From Lepturacanthus savala (lineage: Eukaryota; Chordata; Actinopteri; Scombriformes; Trichiuridae), in contig CM060463.1 in the NCBI GenBank assembly GCA_030544235.1, positions 21,880,190 to 21,944,189 on the forward strand: 64,000 nt of DNA. The letters run 5' to 3'. The translations under genes and the position numbers were made by a program. The stretch's first letter is position 1. Each line of letters opens with the position of its first letter. Below the pieces are notes generated by a model. That model ran no database searches, had not been told where the DNA came from, and saw only the letters and a program-made list of their open reading frames with translations. Below, in pieces: positions 53,356-64,000 of the stretch.

Positions 53356-53743
53356 CTGAAAGGGGGAAAAAAATCCAGAGATCCAATCAATGGAGAAAAG
53401 GCCTGTCAAAAGGTGTATGAAAAAAATTAATTCCCTGATGAGCAAGTCTCCTTGAGACAGCAGATTTTTTGCCGCTTTTGTATTGTATGAATTTATTTAT
53501 GCATTTTCACTCACACATGAATTCATACAGTATTACAATCCCCTTTACTGATGAGCACAGCAATGGAGTCCACAATCACGTTCTGAATTTAGGACTGAAA
53601 CATTAAACAGAGTGCACTCACTATTCACTCACTCTCACACAATCAACAAGCAGGGAGTCACAGTTACTTTGTCCAAGAGGCATAAAAGTCTCATGTGATT
53701 ACTGTATGTTATTCCCTGAGGAAGGCAAAGAGTGTTGCAATAC

Positions 53744-53875
53744 CTGCAGAGTCTGTGTTTTGCACATCCTTTCCTTCCACAATTACTTCCTGTTTGTTAC
53801 ATTTCTGCTTGGCTGTCTCAAGGCGTCCTCGGACCTGAGCAATCAGGCGGGAAAAATCACTGCTGTGCTGCTTTC
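53744..53875 (-). CDS. rad18: rad18 exon, RAD6-binding helix
   Basis: 132-nt exon with a TTCCACAG acceptor and a donor at GCAG/GTATTG. The split codon gives Arg. It then reads KQHSSDFSRLIAQVRGRLE and continues with a Lys-rich stretch, aligning with human YRKKHKSEFQLLVDQARKGYKK. It encodes 44 codons and ends in phase 1. The preceding intron (53876-60013) is 6.1 kb and contains the MITE-like elements at 56.4-58.8 kb. Confidence 0.92.
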
Positions 53876-56445
53876 CTGTGGAAAAATAGGATATAAAGTA
53901 GCATAAGAAATGAGGGACAATTTTTAAGGGAATGGATGCCATGCATCCAACTTTATATCTAAAGTATGAACTACTTAATGCAAAACTACATGTTTTTTTT
54001 TTAATCATAAAGGTTGAATACAGTACAATACATCAGGGATGTTGACACTGTGAGGTTGAGTGATATTGTTCATGTAGTGGTTGGAAAATTGGGGTAAATC
54101 AAAGCAAATGTACTGAACACAACAGGATACAGGCCATATCTTGGAATAATATTTATAAGAAATGCAGACTGCATTTTCTTTGCGAGCCAACGATATCGGT
54201 AACATGTCAGACTGATCAGATTTGTGTTTCGATTAGGAAATGAAGTCCCAACCTTGAAAGGTTGAATACATTTGATTTTTTGTTTTTTCATGAACTACTC
54301 TATTTGAATTTAAACACCACAAAGATACAAGCACCAAGATGAGACGCCTTATGTGAAACAAATTCTTTTTACTAGTTGGTGGGGACATTGAAAAGAGATT
54401 ATATTTGACGATGAATGGAAGCAGGCAGAAGAACAATATAAGTTAATAGGAAATGATCAGAACCATGATCAAAACAGAGGATTATTTTCAATTAAACAGA
54501 TCAGAAGATTAGACAAAATAGAGAGATTAAAAAAGGTTTATAACTATAAACAATAAACAATATTTTAAATCAATATGAAAGCATGCTTGCTCTTTTGGGT
54601 CAGTCTGAAGTTAATTAAATTTAATAGGGAAAGGATCCTGTAATTTGTGTCACTCATTAAAGTTCTTATAAAATTGGCATCTTACCATATTGTTTTGCAT
54701 ATTATTCTGCTTGATATAGTGTGCCACTAAGTATCCATTCTTTAAGCAAAAAATGTGAAAATCTTGTTGCATCATTTTCAAAAAGGGTTATATAGGGTTA
54801 GGGTTTTTAATGTGTATATAAAAAATGACTTCAATGATGGCTTTACTCATTTTCTATAACACCAACATGGGTTGAAACCTGTGATTTTTTTTACAAGACT
54901 CTTCTTTCTTATTAAAGCTGCTCCAAGGATAGAGATTTAATAGAGTGAGCCACAGATTGAACAAAGAGAGGGAGCGGTGATGCAAATAACAAAGCAGTGG
55001 ATCAGAGAAATAAAAACTAGAATTTCTGAATTTTTATCAGCAAAGTTGTTAAACTTTAAGGATACAGCTTTTGTTACTTCTGGTTTCCATGACGCATGAT
55101 AGAGCAGAATTTGACAATATGACAAGAATAGGTGTTCATTTGACTTAGAGGTCTTCCACTGTTTAATGGAATCCCAATTATCCAGCCTGATTACAGCTAA
55201 TCTTCCCAATTAACACCTGATTAGATTAAATGTTTCTATTAATATAGACTGGCTAATTGTTATTATGAAACAATCATAATGAATTTAAAATTACATATCC
55301 ATGGAGCAACTGTTGCCTCAGACTGATAACTTTATTAGAAAAGCATCCCTTAGCTTTACATCAACGGCGCCTTCCAGTCACAGCACAAATCTTTTTTTTT
55401 TTTTTTCCAAGCAATGATTGATGGAATGCACACATAAAAATCAATCTTCTCTTTGGCTCGACTCGCAAAGCAGGATGTCCAGCTGCTTTTGCTTTACAGT
55501 AATTCCAGATTGAGAGAATGTTTTGTGAATAACCAGCTACTGATTGTATTAACACTAAAAGGCTGCAAGCTCCTCGTGGATTCAGTGTGCCCCTGTGTGA
55601 GTGCTTTCACCTTCCTGCCTGCTCATTCACCATTCCCCATGCTAGCGGAGTGAGTCATCCACATCCTCCTCTGATAAATCAAGAGGTTATCACAACAGTG
55701 CAGCTATTTTTAGAACCTCCTGTGAGTCATGTCCATTTTTCAACCGCTTTTAAAGTTAGCACTACAGTTATTTCATCTTGTTCAATCATGTCAACATGAC
55801 TTTTGACAACGCCGACGTTCCGGTTCGACCTCTGCTGCAAGGATTAAAACACAGACTAATCTACAGTACTATGCATTTGTGTATTTGCGTGAATATATAC
55901 AAGTTCATATTAAACAACAAACAAAGTTTAGTCAGACAAGTAGACAAACTGATAGACAACGTTTTACATTTTTATTCCACACCTTGCTGCTAAATTACTC
56001 ATTTAAGACACAGCCACTGCGAATTTCTGTTTCTGGTAATGTGTTGTGGAAGGAATGAGGACAGTTCCTTATAGAAAGCTTCTAGACTGAATAAAAATAA
56101 ATTAAGATTAAAATTACAGCTGGGTGGTACACTGAATATTCAATGCAGTAATTATTTTTGCCGAAAACTTAAAAGTCTGCAATATAATGAATAATAATGC
56201 CATGCTGTCTCTGTGATGGATTACAACTCAGGCAATATTCAAGTCTTTACTAGTGGATTTTCCTACTGAATTGGCAGCCTAGATGATGGAAAAATAAACG
56301 TTGATCAGTCTAAACATCCATGATCTGCTTTGGAAAGTAATTAGGATGCCCACGGTATATTTTATCATTAGACCATTTTTTAGTCATCAAAGATAAGACT
56401 AGGTTTGTAACCCAATCTCCTATCCTGCATTGTTCTGTGGGCAAT

Positions 56446-57085
56446 GAGTATATTTACATGCAAATTCAGATTATAGCCATAGGTCGATTATGCTCCACAG
56501 TTACTCGGTCAATTGTCCGAGTATATATGCCAGAGAGAACAATCTAATTATTCACCGAAACAAATCATATCCTGGTATGATAGGGAGTGTTATACCCATT
56601 TCAAATGGTGGCAACAGAGACATTTCCAATTGGCCTCATAACATAAGCAGCAGCAGCAACACTTTACTGTTAAAGATGTTCTTTGAGTTGGAGCAGCATG
56701 AAATGGGATCCCTCCTCTGTCCTAAAATGCCTACTGTTTTCTTAAGCAATCCATTGTTTGTTTGCCATTCTAGACAATAATAACACAAAAAAACACTGTC
56801 TCCTTCCACGTCCGGTCATGGCCCTGGGGAAAAATCTCTTGTCCCGGCTCTACCGTTGTGGAGCATGTGCTCCTGCATTGTCCAGCTTCAGTCCAACTAA
56901 GGCATATACATGCCAGAGAAAAATCGAATTCCAATCGCATTATCTAGGTGTTTTAATTTGACCATAAAAAGTCCAACTCGGTCCGATTTCAATCCAACTA
57001 AGGTGTATACATGCATTTTAAAAATCCGACCATAGTCAGATTAACACAATAATTAGATTTTCTTGAGTGTCATGTAAACATACTG
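56446..57085. mobile_element. Probable non-autonomous DNA element (degenerate)
   Basis: The left end gagtatatttacatgcaaat and the reversed right end cagtatgtttacatgacac are related inverted termini. Inner motifs recur in opposite halves (gtatatatgccagag near 56.52 kb, gcatatacatgccagag and gtgtatacatgc near 56.9-57.0 kb; several 'tccaactaagg' repeats). No transposase is visible. Confidence 0.5.
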
Positions 57086-58330
57086 AATAATTTGGGCAGA
57101 TTTTTTGGAAAACATGGCAATCTGATACTTGGGTTTTTTGTTTTTTAACATGTTTTTTTTTCTACTGGAAGAACAATACAGAACAAAGATTTTTACCCAT
57201 AGTCCCACCCCCCAGGGAGACAGCAAAACAACCCAAACAATACCCCTAAACAGCCCTTTTTGCTTTGCAAAAGTCAGGAGAGACTCAGCAGCCAGACCGT
57301 TACCCGTCCTCTGTTTAGGAGCAGCTGAGTTTGACACTAGAAGGAAAATAGCCGGTCCACCTTAAAAAGGTTGAACACATTTTTTTGTTGGGTCCTGTAA
57401 ACTAAATCATATGAGATTACTGTCATAAAGAATGATGAGGTGTTTTGAATGGTTGTGGAATTTGTTGACACGCAACCTCTCATCACAGAAGAATGGTCGT
57501 CAATGATTAGGTTAAGCCAGAGTTCAGGAAAGTGATTAGATCAACAGCCACTCTTTGTACAGTGATGATAAAGTCTTCTAGGATGACTGTTTTGGTTTGG
57601 ACTATTGTTCTTAACTCTACTTGAGTTCTCTTATCTATGCTCCATCTTTGTTAACATCAGCAGACTACTGACTGCGCAGAAGAATAAAGACAACTCTTAA
57701 ATTTCCAACAACAGATCTCCCATTTTCATCTGCTCACAATTCGTCAGTATCTTTGCTACCGCAAACATGTCAATGCTGGTGTCAATATTTGAACCAAATT
57801 TATGAAAACCTGCATGTTATGAATTGAAATGACTCAACCAATTTTGTAATGTTGCTTAAAAATTTACGACAATGATTATTCAACCTTGCAGCCCTCGGAA
57901 AGAGGATTTATTTTGGGTTAATTTGAATAACTTTTAGAGGCTCAAGGAGGTAAAATAACGAAATCCACAAGAAATTAAGAGGAAATTAGAAGAACTTTTT
58001 TTTTCTTTAAAATGTTTATCAAAAATGTTTCCTATCATCTTGCAATCATATAATCTCACTACCCCTTTGAATAACCCAACGGCACAAACCCCAGTTGATG
58101 ATGCACTGCTACAGGCTGCATGACTGCTCTAACCCTGAATGAAAAGCAAAAGACTGCATTATGCACAGACAGTACACTTTCTCAACCACTCACATTTCAC
58201 ACTGCCCTAATACTTAAAGGAGCTTGGCTACTACTTTTTTTTACTTTACATATGTGTTCTTTAGCCCTCAATATTTTTATATATTTTTGTCAACTTTTTT
58301 TTTGATTTGTTAATCATTTTGGGTTACTCC

Positions 58331-58790
58331 GTGTCAACACCTTCGTGGAAAAAATGTCCACGCAAAAAACAACTGCTATAAAATCATCATACATCAATAT
58401 TTTTTTTTCCTTTCCCCCGCATCAATATTATTTCCTTTTTCCCCCCATACATTTTTAAACAACTTCTTACTTGCTCAGAACTAGCAAACAAGGATTTTAA
58501 CCCTTTAAATGCCAGTGTATCTATTAGAATTATTTAATTATTTTTGTTTGCAAAAATAAATAAATAATTATTTTCCATATAATAAATGGGAGGAAGATGA
58601 GACTTCGGGGGTGATTATAGAGAGATTTGATTGCATTATAATTTATATGTAGTGCCAGATACTCCCTCTGGACACCTTTGTGGCCATAAGTGCCTTATTT
58701 ACTTCCATTATAACCACATTTTAAATTGATGTATGATGATTTTTGCAGCAGTTTGTGCGTGGAAATTTTGGCCACAGAGGTGTCAAAAGG
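58331..58790. mobile_element. Inverted-repeat element with ~65-bp arms (MITE-like)
   Basis: The left arm at 58331-58398 (gtggaaaaaatgtccacgc ... atcatcatacatcaat) is the reverse complement, with some mismatches, of the right arm at 58725-58790 (attgatgtatgatgat ... gcgtggaaattttggcc). A third copy of the motif gacacctttgtggcc lies inside at 58669-58683. It sits in the 6.1 kb rad18 intron. Confidence 0.7.
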
Positions 58791-59434
58791 GCACAAAATT
58801 TAAGGAGGGCATGAGGGTTAAAGAATGAGGAGGGAGGATTCTGGGATTTGATGTGCTTGTCAGTGACGCAAAACAATTTCACAGTAGCACAGAGTTAGAG
58901 TTGGCCTTTGGAAGCGGTGAACCCAAAATGATTCACTGCTACACACTCACTCCAAGAGTGGGAAACACTTCTCAACTCTTACAAGAGTTATAGTTGTACC
59001 AAAGGGGTAGAATGGAAAATCATATTAAAGTGCTGGGGAAAACGGTAACAGTAAAAAGGAGAAAACCACATCACAAACCACTTTAGTTTACAAAAAATAT
59101 TGATCAACTGGAGCTCAAAAACAAATTCATGTTGGGTGGAAACTAGTCCACCTCTTTGAGGTAACAACATTTTGCATTTCTTTTAGTCAATCCTTTTCCA
59201 CATAAGACAGCATTCATAGGACTTGTAACAGAACCAGGTTTAAATGTATGATAATGATCTATGATAAATGTATGATATTCTCTTGATTAAACCTTTAAAA
59301 AGTCTAAGGTAATGTTCATGAAATGTCACTTTTACATCTAATTAATGAAGGTAATAATGCATTATTTGGTTAGTCATTCCCCTAGCTATGCTTCAAGATA
59401 GAAAACAAGACCTGACGTTTTATTTTCAATAATA

Positions 59435-59680
59435 GCATTAAAGGTACAATGTATAGGTTTTAGTGGCATCTAGTGGCCAGGTATTGATATTAACAAATTA
59501 ACTATGGTGGCTGTGAAAGACACTAAAGGCTGCTTCTCTCCTGTTTGTCCATTCTATGCTACTGTAGACACATGACACAAGTGCGATATGATGAGCTCCA
59601 TGAAGGAGACCTACTCCCTATGTGGATAAAAACAGCGCAATCTTAGGTAGTAAAAGTTATAAACGTTTTTTTTCCTCTTC
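59435..59680 (+). repeat. Dispersed teleost repeat fragment
   Basis: The modules gtataggttttagtggcatc, tagtggcca, atgctactgtagacacatg, gagctccatgaaggagacc and tccctatgtgga occur in the order seen in a very common fish repeat. Recognised from memory; no ends were defined. It ends about 330 bp from a rad18 exon. Confidence 0.5.
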
Positions 59681-60013
59681 CCAACCAGTTGCCACATATT
59701 CTAAAGTCATTATGTACAATTGTTGGCACATTTTTAAACCAATTTAAAATGGTTTAAAAAACATTTTAAAGCCAGGCTGAAACTGGCTTGCCAATTATTT
59801 TTTAACTGCAAATACAGGATTCTTGTTGTTTCCGCTTGTGCCAGACAGTACAGCATATCTTTATACTGCATTCAAATGCACATTTTAACAGAGGGCATAA
59901 GGTGATGACAAGCAGTTTAAATCATTGTTGACCTTTGTTAGGACTAATGGGGATGTCTGATCTATTGTCAACACACTGAGTGAAAAAGTACACAAAAAAG
60001 AACGATCACTTAC

Positions 60014-60074
60014 TATAATTTGAATGCACCTCATCAATCTCCTTTTCTGACTGATTCTTTGAGAAAGTCATAAC
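60014..60074 (-). CDS. rad18: rad18 exon, start of RAD6-binding region
   Basis: 61-nt exon with a GTTGCAG acceptor and a GTAAGT donor. It encodes VMTFSKNQSEKEIDEVHSNY plus one base, matching human VMVFTKDQTEKEIDEIHSKY. This leads into the RAD6-binding helix (human residues about 340-366) needed to hold and direct the E2. The junction is phase 1. Confidence 0.92.
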
Positions 60075-60500
60075 CTGCAACAAATTCAAATGCATACAAT
60101 GACAAATTTACTTCAATGAAAAAAAAAACATGACAGCATCACAAAAACATAGTCAAAGCAATTGTTTTTTGTACATTTGGTACAAAGCAGCCAACCAAAA
60201 TTGCTTTCTACTCCATCTGTAATTTGAAAGAAAAGTGGCCATTACAGTTTTCATTATAAGCATGTTGTTTCTTTCATTTGTCTTTCTCAATAATATACAC
60301 ACTACCCTAAATGCTAGAAAGACACTGAATTAATTTCTTACTTCCTTTTATGGCACATTACTTCCACCAGTTGTCAATAACGTCTCCTGCTCACCCGTAA
60401 TATTACAGTAGCACAAGAGAGATCTCTACAGAGCTCATTAAAGAAGAAAAGAATCACAATTCAAACTGTCAAGATATCACATTAAGCGTTGAGTACATAC

Positions 60501-60571
60501 TGGTTTGGCTTTCCCTTTTAGCTGATTTCTGATCCTTTCATTGGCCTCCACCTCTTTGGCAATATCTTCAG
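60501..60571 (-). CDS. rad18: rad18 exon, linker after SAP
   Basis: 71-nt exon between a CATCAG acceptor and a GTATGT donor. With the preceding G it encodes A-EDIAKEVEANERIRNQLK-GKAKP (24 residues), aligning with human AAEIVQEIENMEKTRMRLEA, the charged helix after SAP. It ends in phase 0. It is too short to be seen as an ORF on its own and rests on homology plus splice sites and phase. Confidence 0.9.
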
Positions 60572-61182
60572 CTGATGATGGAGGAAAGAGAAATTTATTA
60601 CTCTTTAGATCACAAGTAGTACCCATTCATATGAATTTGGCCCATGAGGTTACAGTTCTGAAACAAGGCATTCCTGGAGGTGACAGTAAAGAAAAAACAA
60701 CCTATAAGACATGTGTTGGTACATTATTCTTGTATGTTCATGTGCTTTTCGGCTTCATGTGCATATCTGTTTGTGCATTTACTCAAATACTGTACATATC
60801 TAAAGGATAGTATGCAAGTCATGTTATTATGAAACTTTGATTAAGATTTTATAATCAAATGTCTTTAATTTGCTACAGTGACACACACTTAATAAGTGCA
60901 ATGTAAATATTTGGTCCAAATTTGGCTTAAAACATAAAACATATAACTAAAGTTATTAACAGAATGTAAAGAAAAAAACAGTTTTGACATTATTGAGTAT
61001 TATGATGTACATGTATATGGGTATTGTGTTGCAGTGATATCTAGTGAAATAAACATGCTTAACAATAAACCCAACTCATCTTGTAATACCAGTTTTGTAC
61101 CACACGGTTGATAGTGAGTTACTAAAATGTCCAGTCCATCTTCAGTCCAACATGAGAGGACTGAGGACAAAGTAGGACTATC

Positions 61183-61500
61183 AATATGTCCTTTTATTAG
61201 GTTTTTATTTTTTTCCCCAGTTGAGAGAGTAGCCATTTAGATTTCCAATATGTGGACAGCTGATTCAAATGGCTATTTGGAAAGTTGCTGACACCGTCAA
61301 AGACACAGCAGCAGGCCTTCTAGGTTGACAGCCCATCCTGTGAATATGTCACTTTATTAAGTTTTAATATTTTATTAGGGCAAAAGCAGCAATTTAGATT
61401 CCCAATGTGCATCCAGTTTACCCTGAGAATGCTTCTTTGAAAAGTTGCTGACCTTGTTGGAGACATCGCTGCTGCAGCAGCAGCTATTGGCTGGGAAGAC
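61183..61500. repeat. Diverged tandem duplication, ~160-bp period
   Basis: Unit 1 starts at 61183 (aatatgtccttttattagg) and unit 2 at 61343 (aatatgtcactttattaag). Both continue with atttagatt(t/c)ccaat(a/g)tg, a 'ttt(g)gaaa(a)gttgctgac' block and a cagcagcag run. It lies in the intron between the SAP exon and the next rad18 exon. Confidence 0.75.
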
Positions 61501-61801
61501 CGCCGATCTAGAATTTTGATATATTAACGACAAAAACACGGTACCACGAGCTGAACTCACAATGTTAAAGTGAGACAGTGCACCAAATTAATGTATTTAA
61601 TTGCCACATTTGGAAAAGGTGTTGTTCTATAAATAGTATGTGAATAAGAAATTATTACAATAAGCTTTACATGACCCACTGACCCCTATTTGTTTGAATC
61701 CCATACATTAGTCAACCTCACCTCACTTACTATGATAAACATTACATTTTTATATTAAATACAGTCTCATGTTAAATGTATACTGTACTGACTGCACTCA
61801 C

Positions 61802-61989
61802 CTGATTTGGGGTTAGTGGAATCGCACTGGGCATTATAAATGTGGACAAACTCCCGGTGTCTATTGATCAGTTGATCTCGAGAGCCCTGCATTGAGAGAT
61901 GGCATTCCTTGAGCTTCCTCTTTAATTCCTGCATGGAAAGCAGGTTGTACACCAACTTCCCAAATGGACGTCTAGGCTTGACAAGTGAG
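61802..61989 (-). CDS. rad18: rad18 exon with SAP domain
   Basis: It starts after a TTGCAG acceptor, with its first base completing a codon, and ends TCA-G before GTGAGT (phase 1). It encodes 62 full codons. The sequence KLVYNLLSMQELKRKLKE, followed by GSRDQLINRHREFVHIYNAQ, is unmistakably the RAD18 SAP helix-turn-helix (human LPKVVYNLLSD...). SAP binds DNA and supports recruitment to single-stranded DNA. The open frame's ATG at 61955 is internal (no Met precedes the SAP in the family) and is not the start. Confidence 0.95.
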
Positions 61990-64000
61990 CTGCAACAGAC
62001 AAGCAGACTGGTTTGTTTCAGTCATCATCAGACACGACTTGCTTTTGGCTGGTGGCAGGTTTTTTGTACTGCTATGACTGCACTGAATGTCTTGGACATC
62101 ATAAGCAGAATAGAGTGAGGGAAATGTCAGATTTCTCAAATATATCATGGATACATATCTAAAGTAAAATAATATTAATAGATAACCTGGCATGGTCCCT
62201 TTGATAATTCATACTCATCCATGCGTGTTATAATCTGACAAGGCCAGGTGAGGTTTTAACTGCGCTATATGTGAGAGTTATTAAGGTTGGTAGCAAGAAG
62301 AACCCTATACAGGCTGCATAGTAAGGTCAGAATATTAAAACCTCTAAAATTCATCATTATGACACCCAGGTCTGCTCTAGATTAAGTGTTTTGCACGTCT
62401 CCATAAATATATCCCATAATTAATAGAATATAAAATTGTTGCTCATGGTATTAATCGCCCTAGAAAGCAGGGCCACTCAAAAGGTTGTCATAGAACCTGT
62501 CTTTAACAAAATGTCTAATGTCTACCGGTTGATTGTAATTCTACATTCCTATTAATTACAATAACTGCAATTTTAGGCCAACAACCATGAATGACAAGAG
62601 TGTCCAAGGGCTGTGTTTATTAAGCTTCTCAAAATGTCATTTTGGTTTTAACTGCTGAGAATTTTCGAAATCTACTCCCACTTACTTAAGAATAAATGCA
62701 ATCTAATCAAATTTATAAAGGTTAAGAATCACTGTTACTCTCTCAGATATTTAAGACAGCTCCAGGAGGTTCTTTAAATGGCCTCTCAGCTTAGACATGA
62801 AGGCCAAATACAAAACAAATAGTAAATATTAGCCTATACATACCACTGTATGTAATGTTGGGTTTAAAGGTACATACAGGATATTTCACTACAGCTTTTG
62901 GAGAGGATAAAGTAACACTTTTTCACACAGACAGAAGGTGTGCGAATGCTGGTGACATCGGATGCAGTCAAAAGTCTGGAGATGTCTTCCAGTGTAATTT
63001 TTTTTTATATCAGCACTTGTTGAAGTTGGACTAAACTTGACTTTTAGAATGTGTTTCCTCTTTTCAACTAACTCCACAAGCGTCAGCGTCTCCTCCTTTT
63101 TCCAGTGGTTTCCATTTAAACATCATCAAATTTAGGCTTTATAAACACAAGTCAGTTAACCGCACATCAGTTTCTAAGTTGTCATCAAGTAATGTCACAT
63201 AGGAAACTGCTAGTCTTTAATTTACTTTATGAATATAATGGACTATTTCACTAACTCTTCAAAAGGGTTTTATTATTTATTGTGTTAGTTGTTGACTTAT
63301 GTCACGATTTCCACAATTGTTTTCTGACATTTCTCTGAGAATATTCGTAAATAAAAAAATCCAGTTCAGTGATTGGTCCGTGCCTTGAGTTTTGTAAATG
63401 CATCATCTGGGATCCTCTTTGCAGCACAGCAAAATGTGGTAAATCATCTCTGACACTTTGTTTAAAATGAAAATGTGATGCTTGATAACGAAGTTTAAGC
63501 ACAGCTTTGAGCCAAGATTATTTTTTGGTCTCAAAACACTTCCCAATAACATTTTTAATTTCTTAGAAGCTTTATAAATAGGATCCAGGTCTTCATATTT
63601 AAAAAAAAAATATGATTTTAATGTTTTCCCTACTTTATCTTAAACCTAATACATTGATCCTTAGATCAAACTTAGACTGTGGAAAGAATAAATTACAGTA
63701 AAATTCAAATTCACTATGTAACTGGATTCATCAAAAACAGTCATATGACCCCCTGGATAGACATCTCTTCATGTTTTTCTCCCATGTTTCATAGATTTCC
63801 ATCAAACACTCTGGATATGATGACCTTGGTGTATAAACAGGGCTTTTTGTGCGATTTGTGCAGGCACTTCACCTAGGGGTTTTTGTCCAGAAATGTCCAT
63901 GGATACTATTTATTCAATTTGAAGTGCAGAGATAGTATCTTAAAGACACTGAGAAACATTAATGCACTCAGACCCTTCAGTCAAAGTTCTCATTCTTGGA
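61990..64000 (-). other. rad18: rad18 intron upstream of the SAP exon (incomplete)
   Basis: Searched on the minus strand for the UBZ zinc finger (CPVC...HLD.C pattern) that should precede SAP; nothing matched. The sequence is AT-rich without recognisable repeats, so the intron is at least 2.0 kb and continues past the edge. Confidence 0.6.

Larger units (their letters stand above)
43233..64000 (-). other. rad18: rad18 gene, 3' half (seven coding exons, C-terminal 248 residues)
   Basis: RAD18 is the RING E3 ubiquitin ligase that, with the E2 RAD6, mono-ubiquitinates PCNA at Lys164 on stalled replication forks and brings translesion polymerase eta to the site. The window holds exons for the SAP DNA-binding domain, the RAD6-binding helix, a Ser-rich polymerase-eta-binding segment and the basic C-terminus. 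All six internal introns obey GT-AG, and the joined phases (1,0,1,1,2,2) keep one open frame of 248 codons plus stop. Human RAD18 has 495 residues with SAP starting near 248, so about half the protein is present. The RING and UBZ exons must lie beyond position 64000. None was found in the 2 kb between 61990 and the edge. It lies in tandem with oxtr, upstream of it on the same strand, as in human 3p25. Confidence 0.93.

Noticed and set aside
62889..63502. Minus-strand frames as the rad18 UBZ exon
   Set aside because: They lack the Cys-Cys-His-Cys spacing of the UBZ finger and suitable splice sites.

Overview
The window comes from a teleost fish nuclear genome. Introns follow GT-AG rules, the non-coding DNA is AT-rich with long AC and AT microsatellites, and the repeats are fish types: a decayed Tc1/mariner element, tRNA-type SINEs and Tc1-derived miniature elements. 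Two protein-coding genes can be supported, both on the minus strand. No RNA gene, CRISPR array, operon or prokaryotic feature was seen.

Layout. (1) 700-7586: a complete two-exon coding region for an oxytocin/isotocin receptor (oxtr-like, 393 aa), with a 5.7 kb intron between the segments encoding TM6 and TM7. (2) 7.6-43.2 kb: about 35 kb of intergenic DNA with no convincing exon. It holds a SINE/LTR-like cluster (15.6-17.0 kb), a Tc1-derived miniature element (19.2 kb), and a Tc1 transposon (20.97-22.82 kb) that contains a nested SINE and is bracketed by AC/AT and TA microsatellites. It also has 5'-truncated SINEs (22.93 and 30.96 kb) and a GC-richer patch (27.3-27.6 kb) that could be regulatory. 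(3) 43.2-64.0 kb: the last seven coding exons of rad18, encoding 248 residues from just before the SAP domain to the stop codon. The RING and UBZ exons lie beyond the right edge. Its large introns contain a second Tc1-derived element, an (AT)n tract, a 160-bp diverged tandem duplication and several inverted-repeat elements.

The two genes do not act in one pathway. OXTR is a Gq-coupled nonapeptide receptor, and RAD18 is the E3 ligase that works with RAD6 to mono-ubiquitinate PCNA at stalled forks. From memory they are neighbours in the same relative orientation in human (3p25), so the arrangement here looks like ancient vertebrate synteny. That synteny, together with the ICL3 and C-tail sequence, favours OXTR over a vasopressin V1 receptor. 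Which teleost oxtr paralogue this is cannot be settled from the window.

I found no sign of a new biological system. The more interesting items are a pair of competing splice acceptors at rad18's penultimate exon (the downstream exon is open in all three frames), a SINE nested in a Tc1 element with clear target-site duplications, and several unexplained inverted or tandem repeats.
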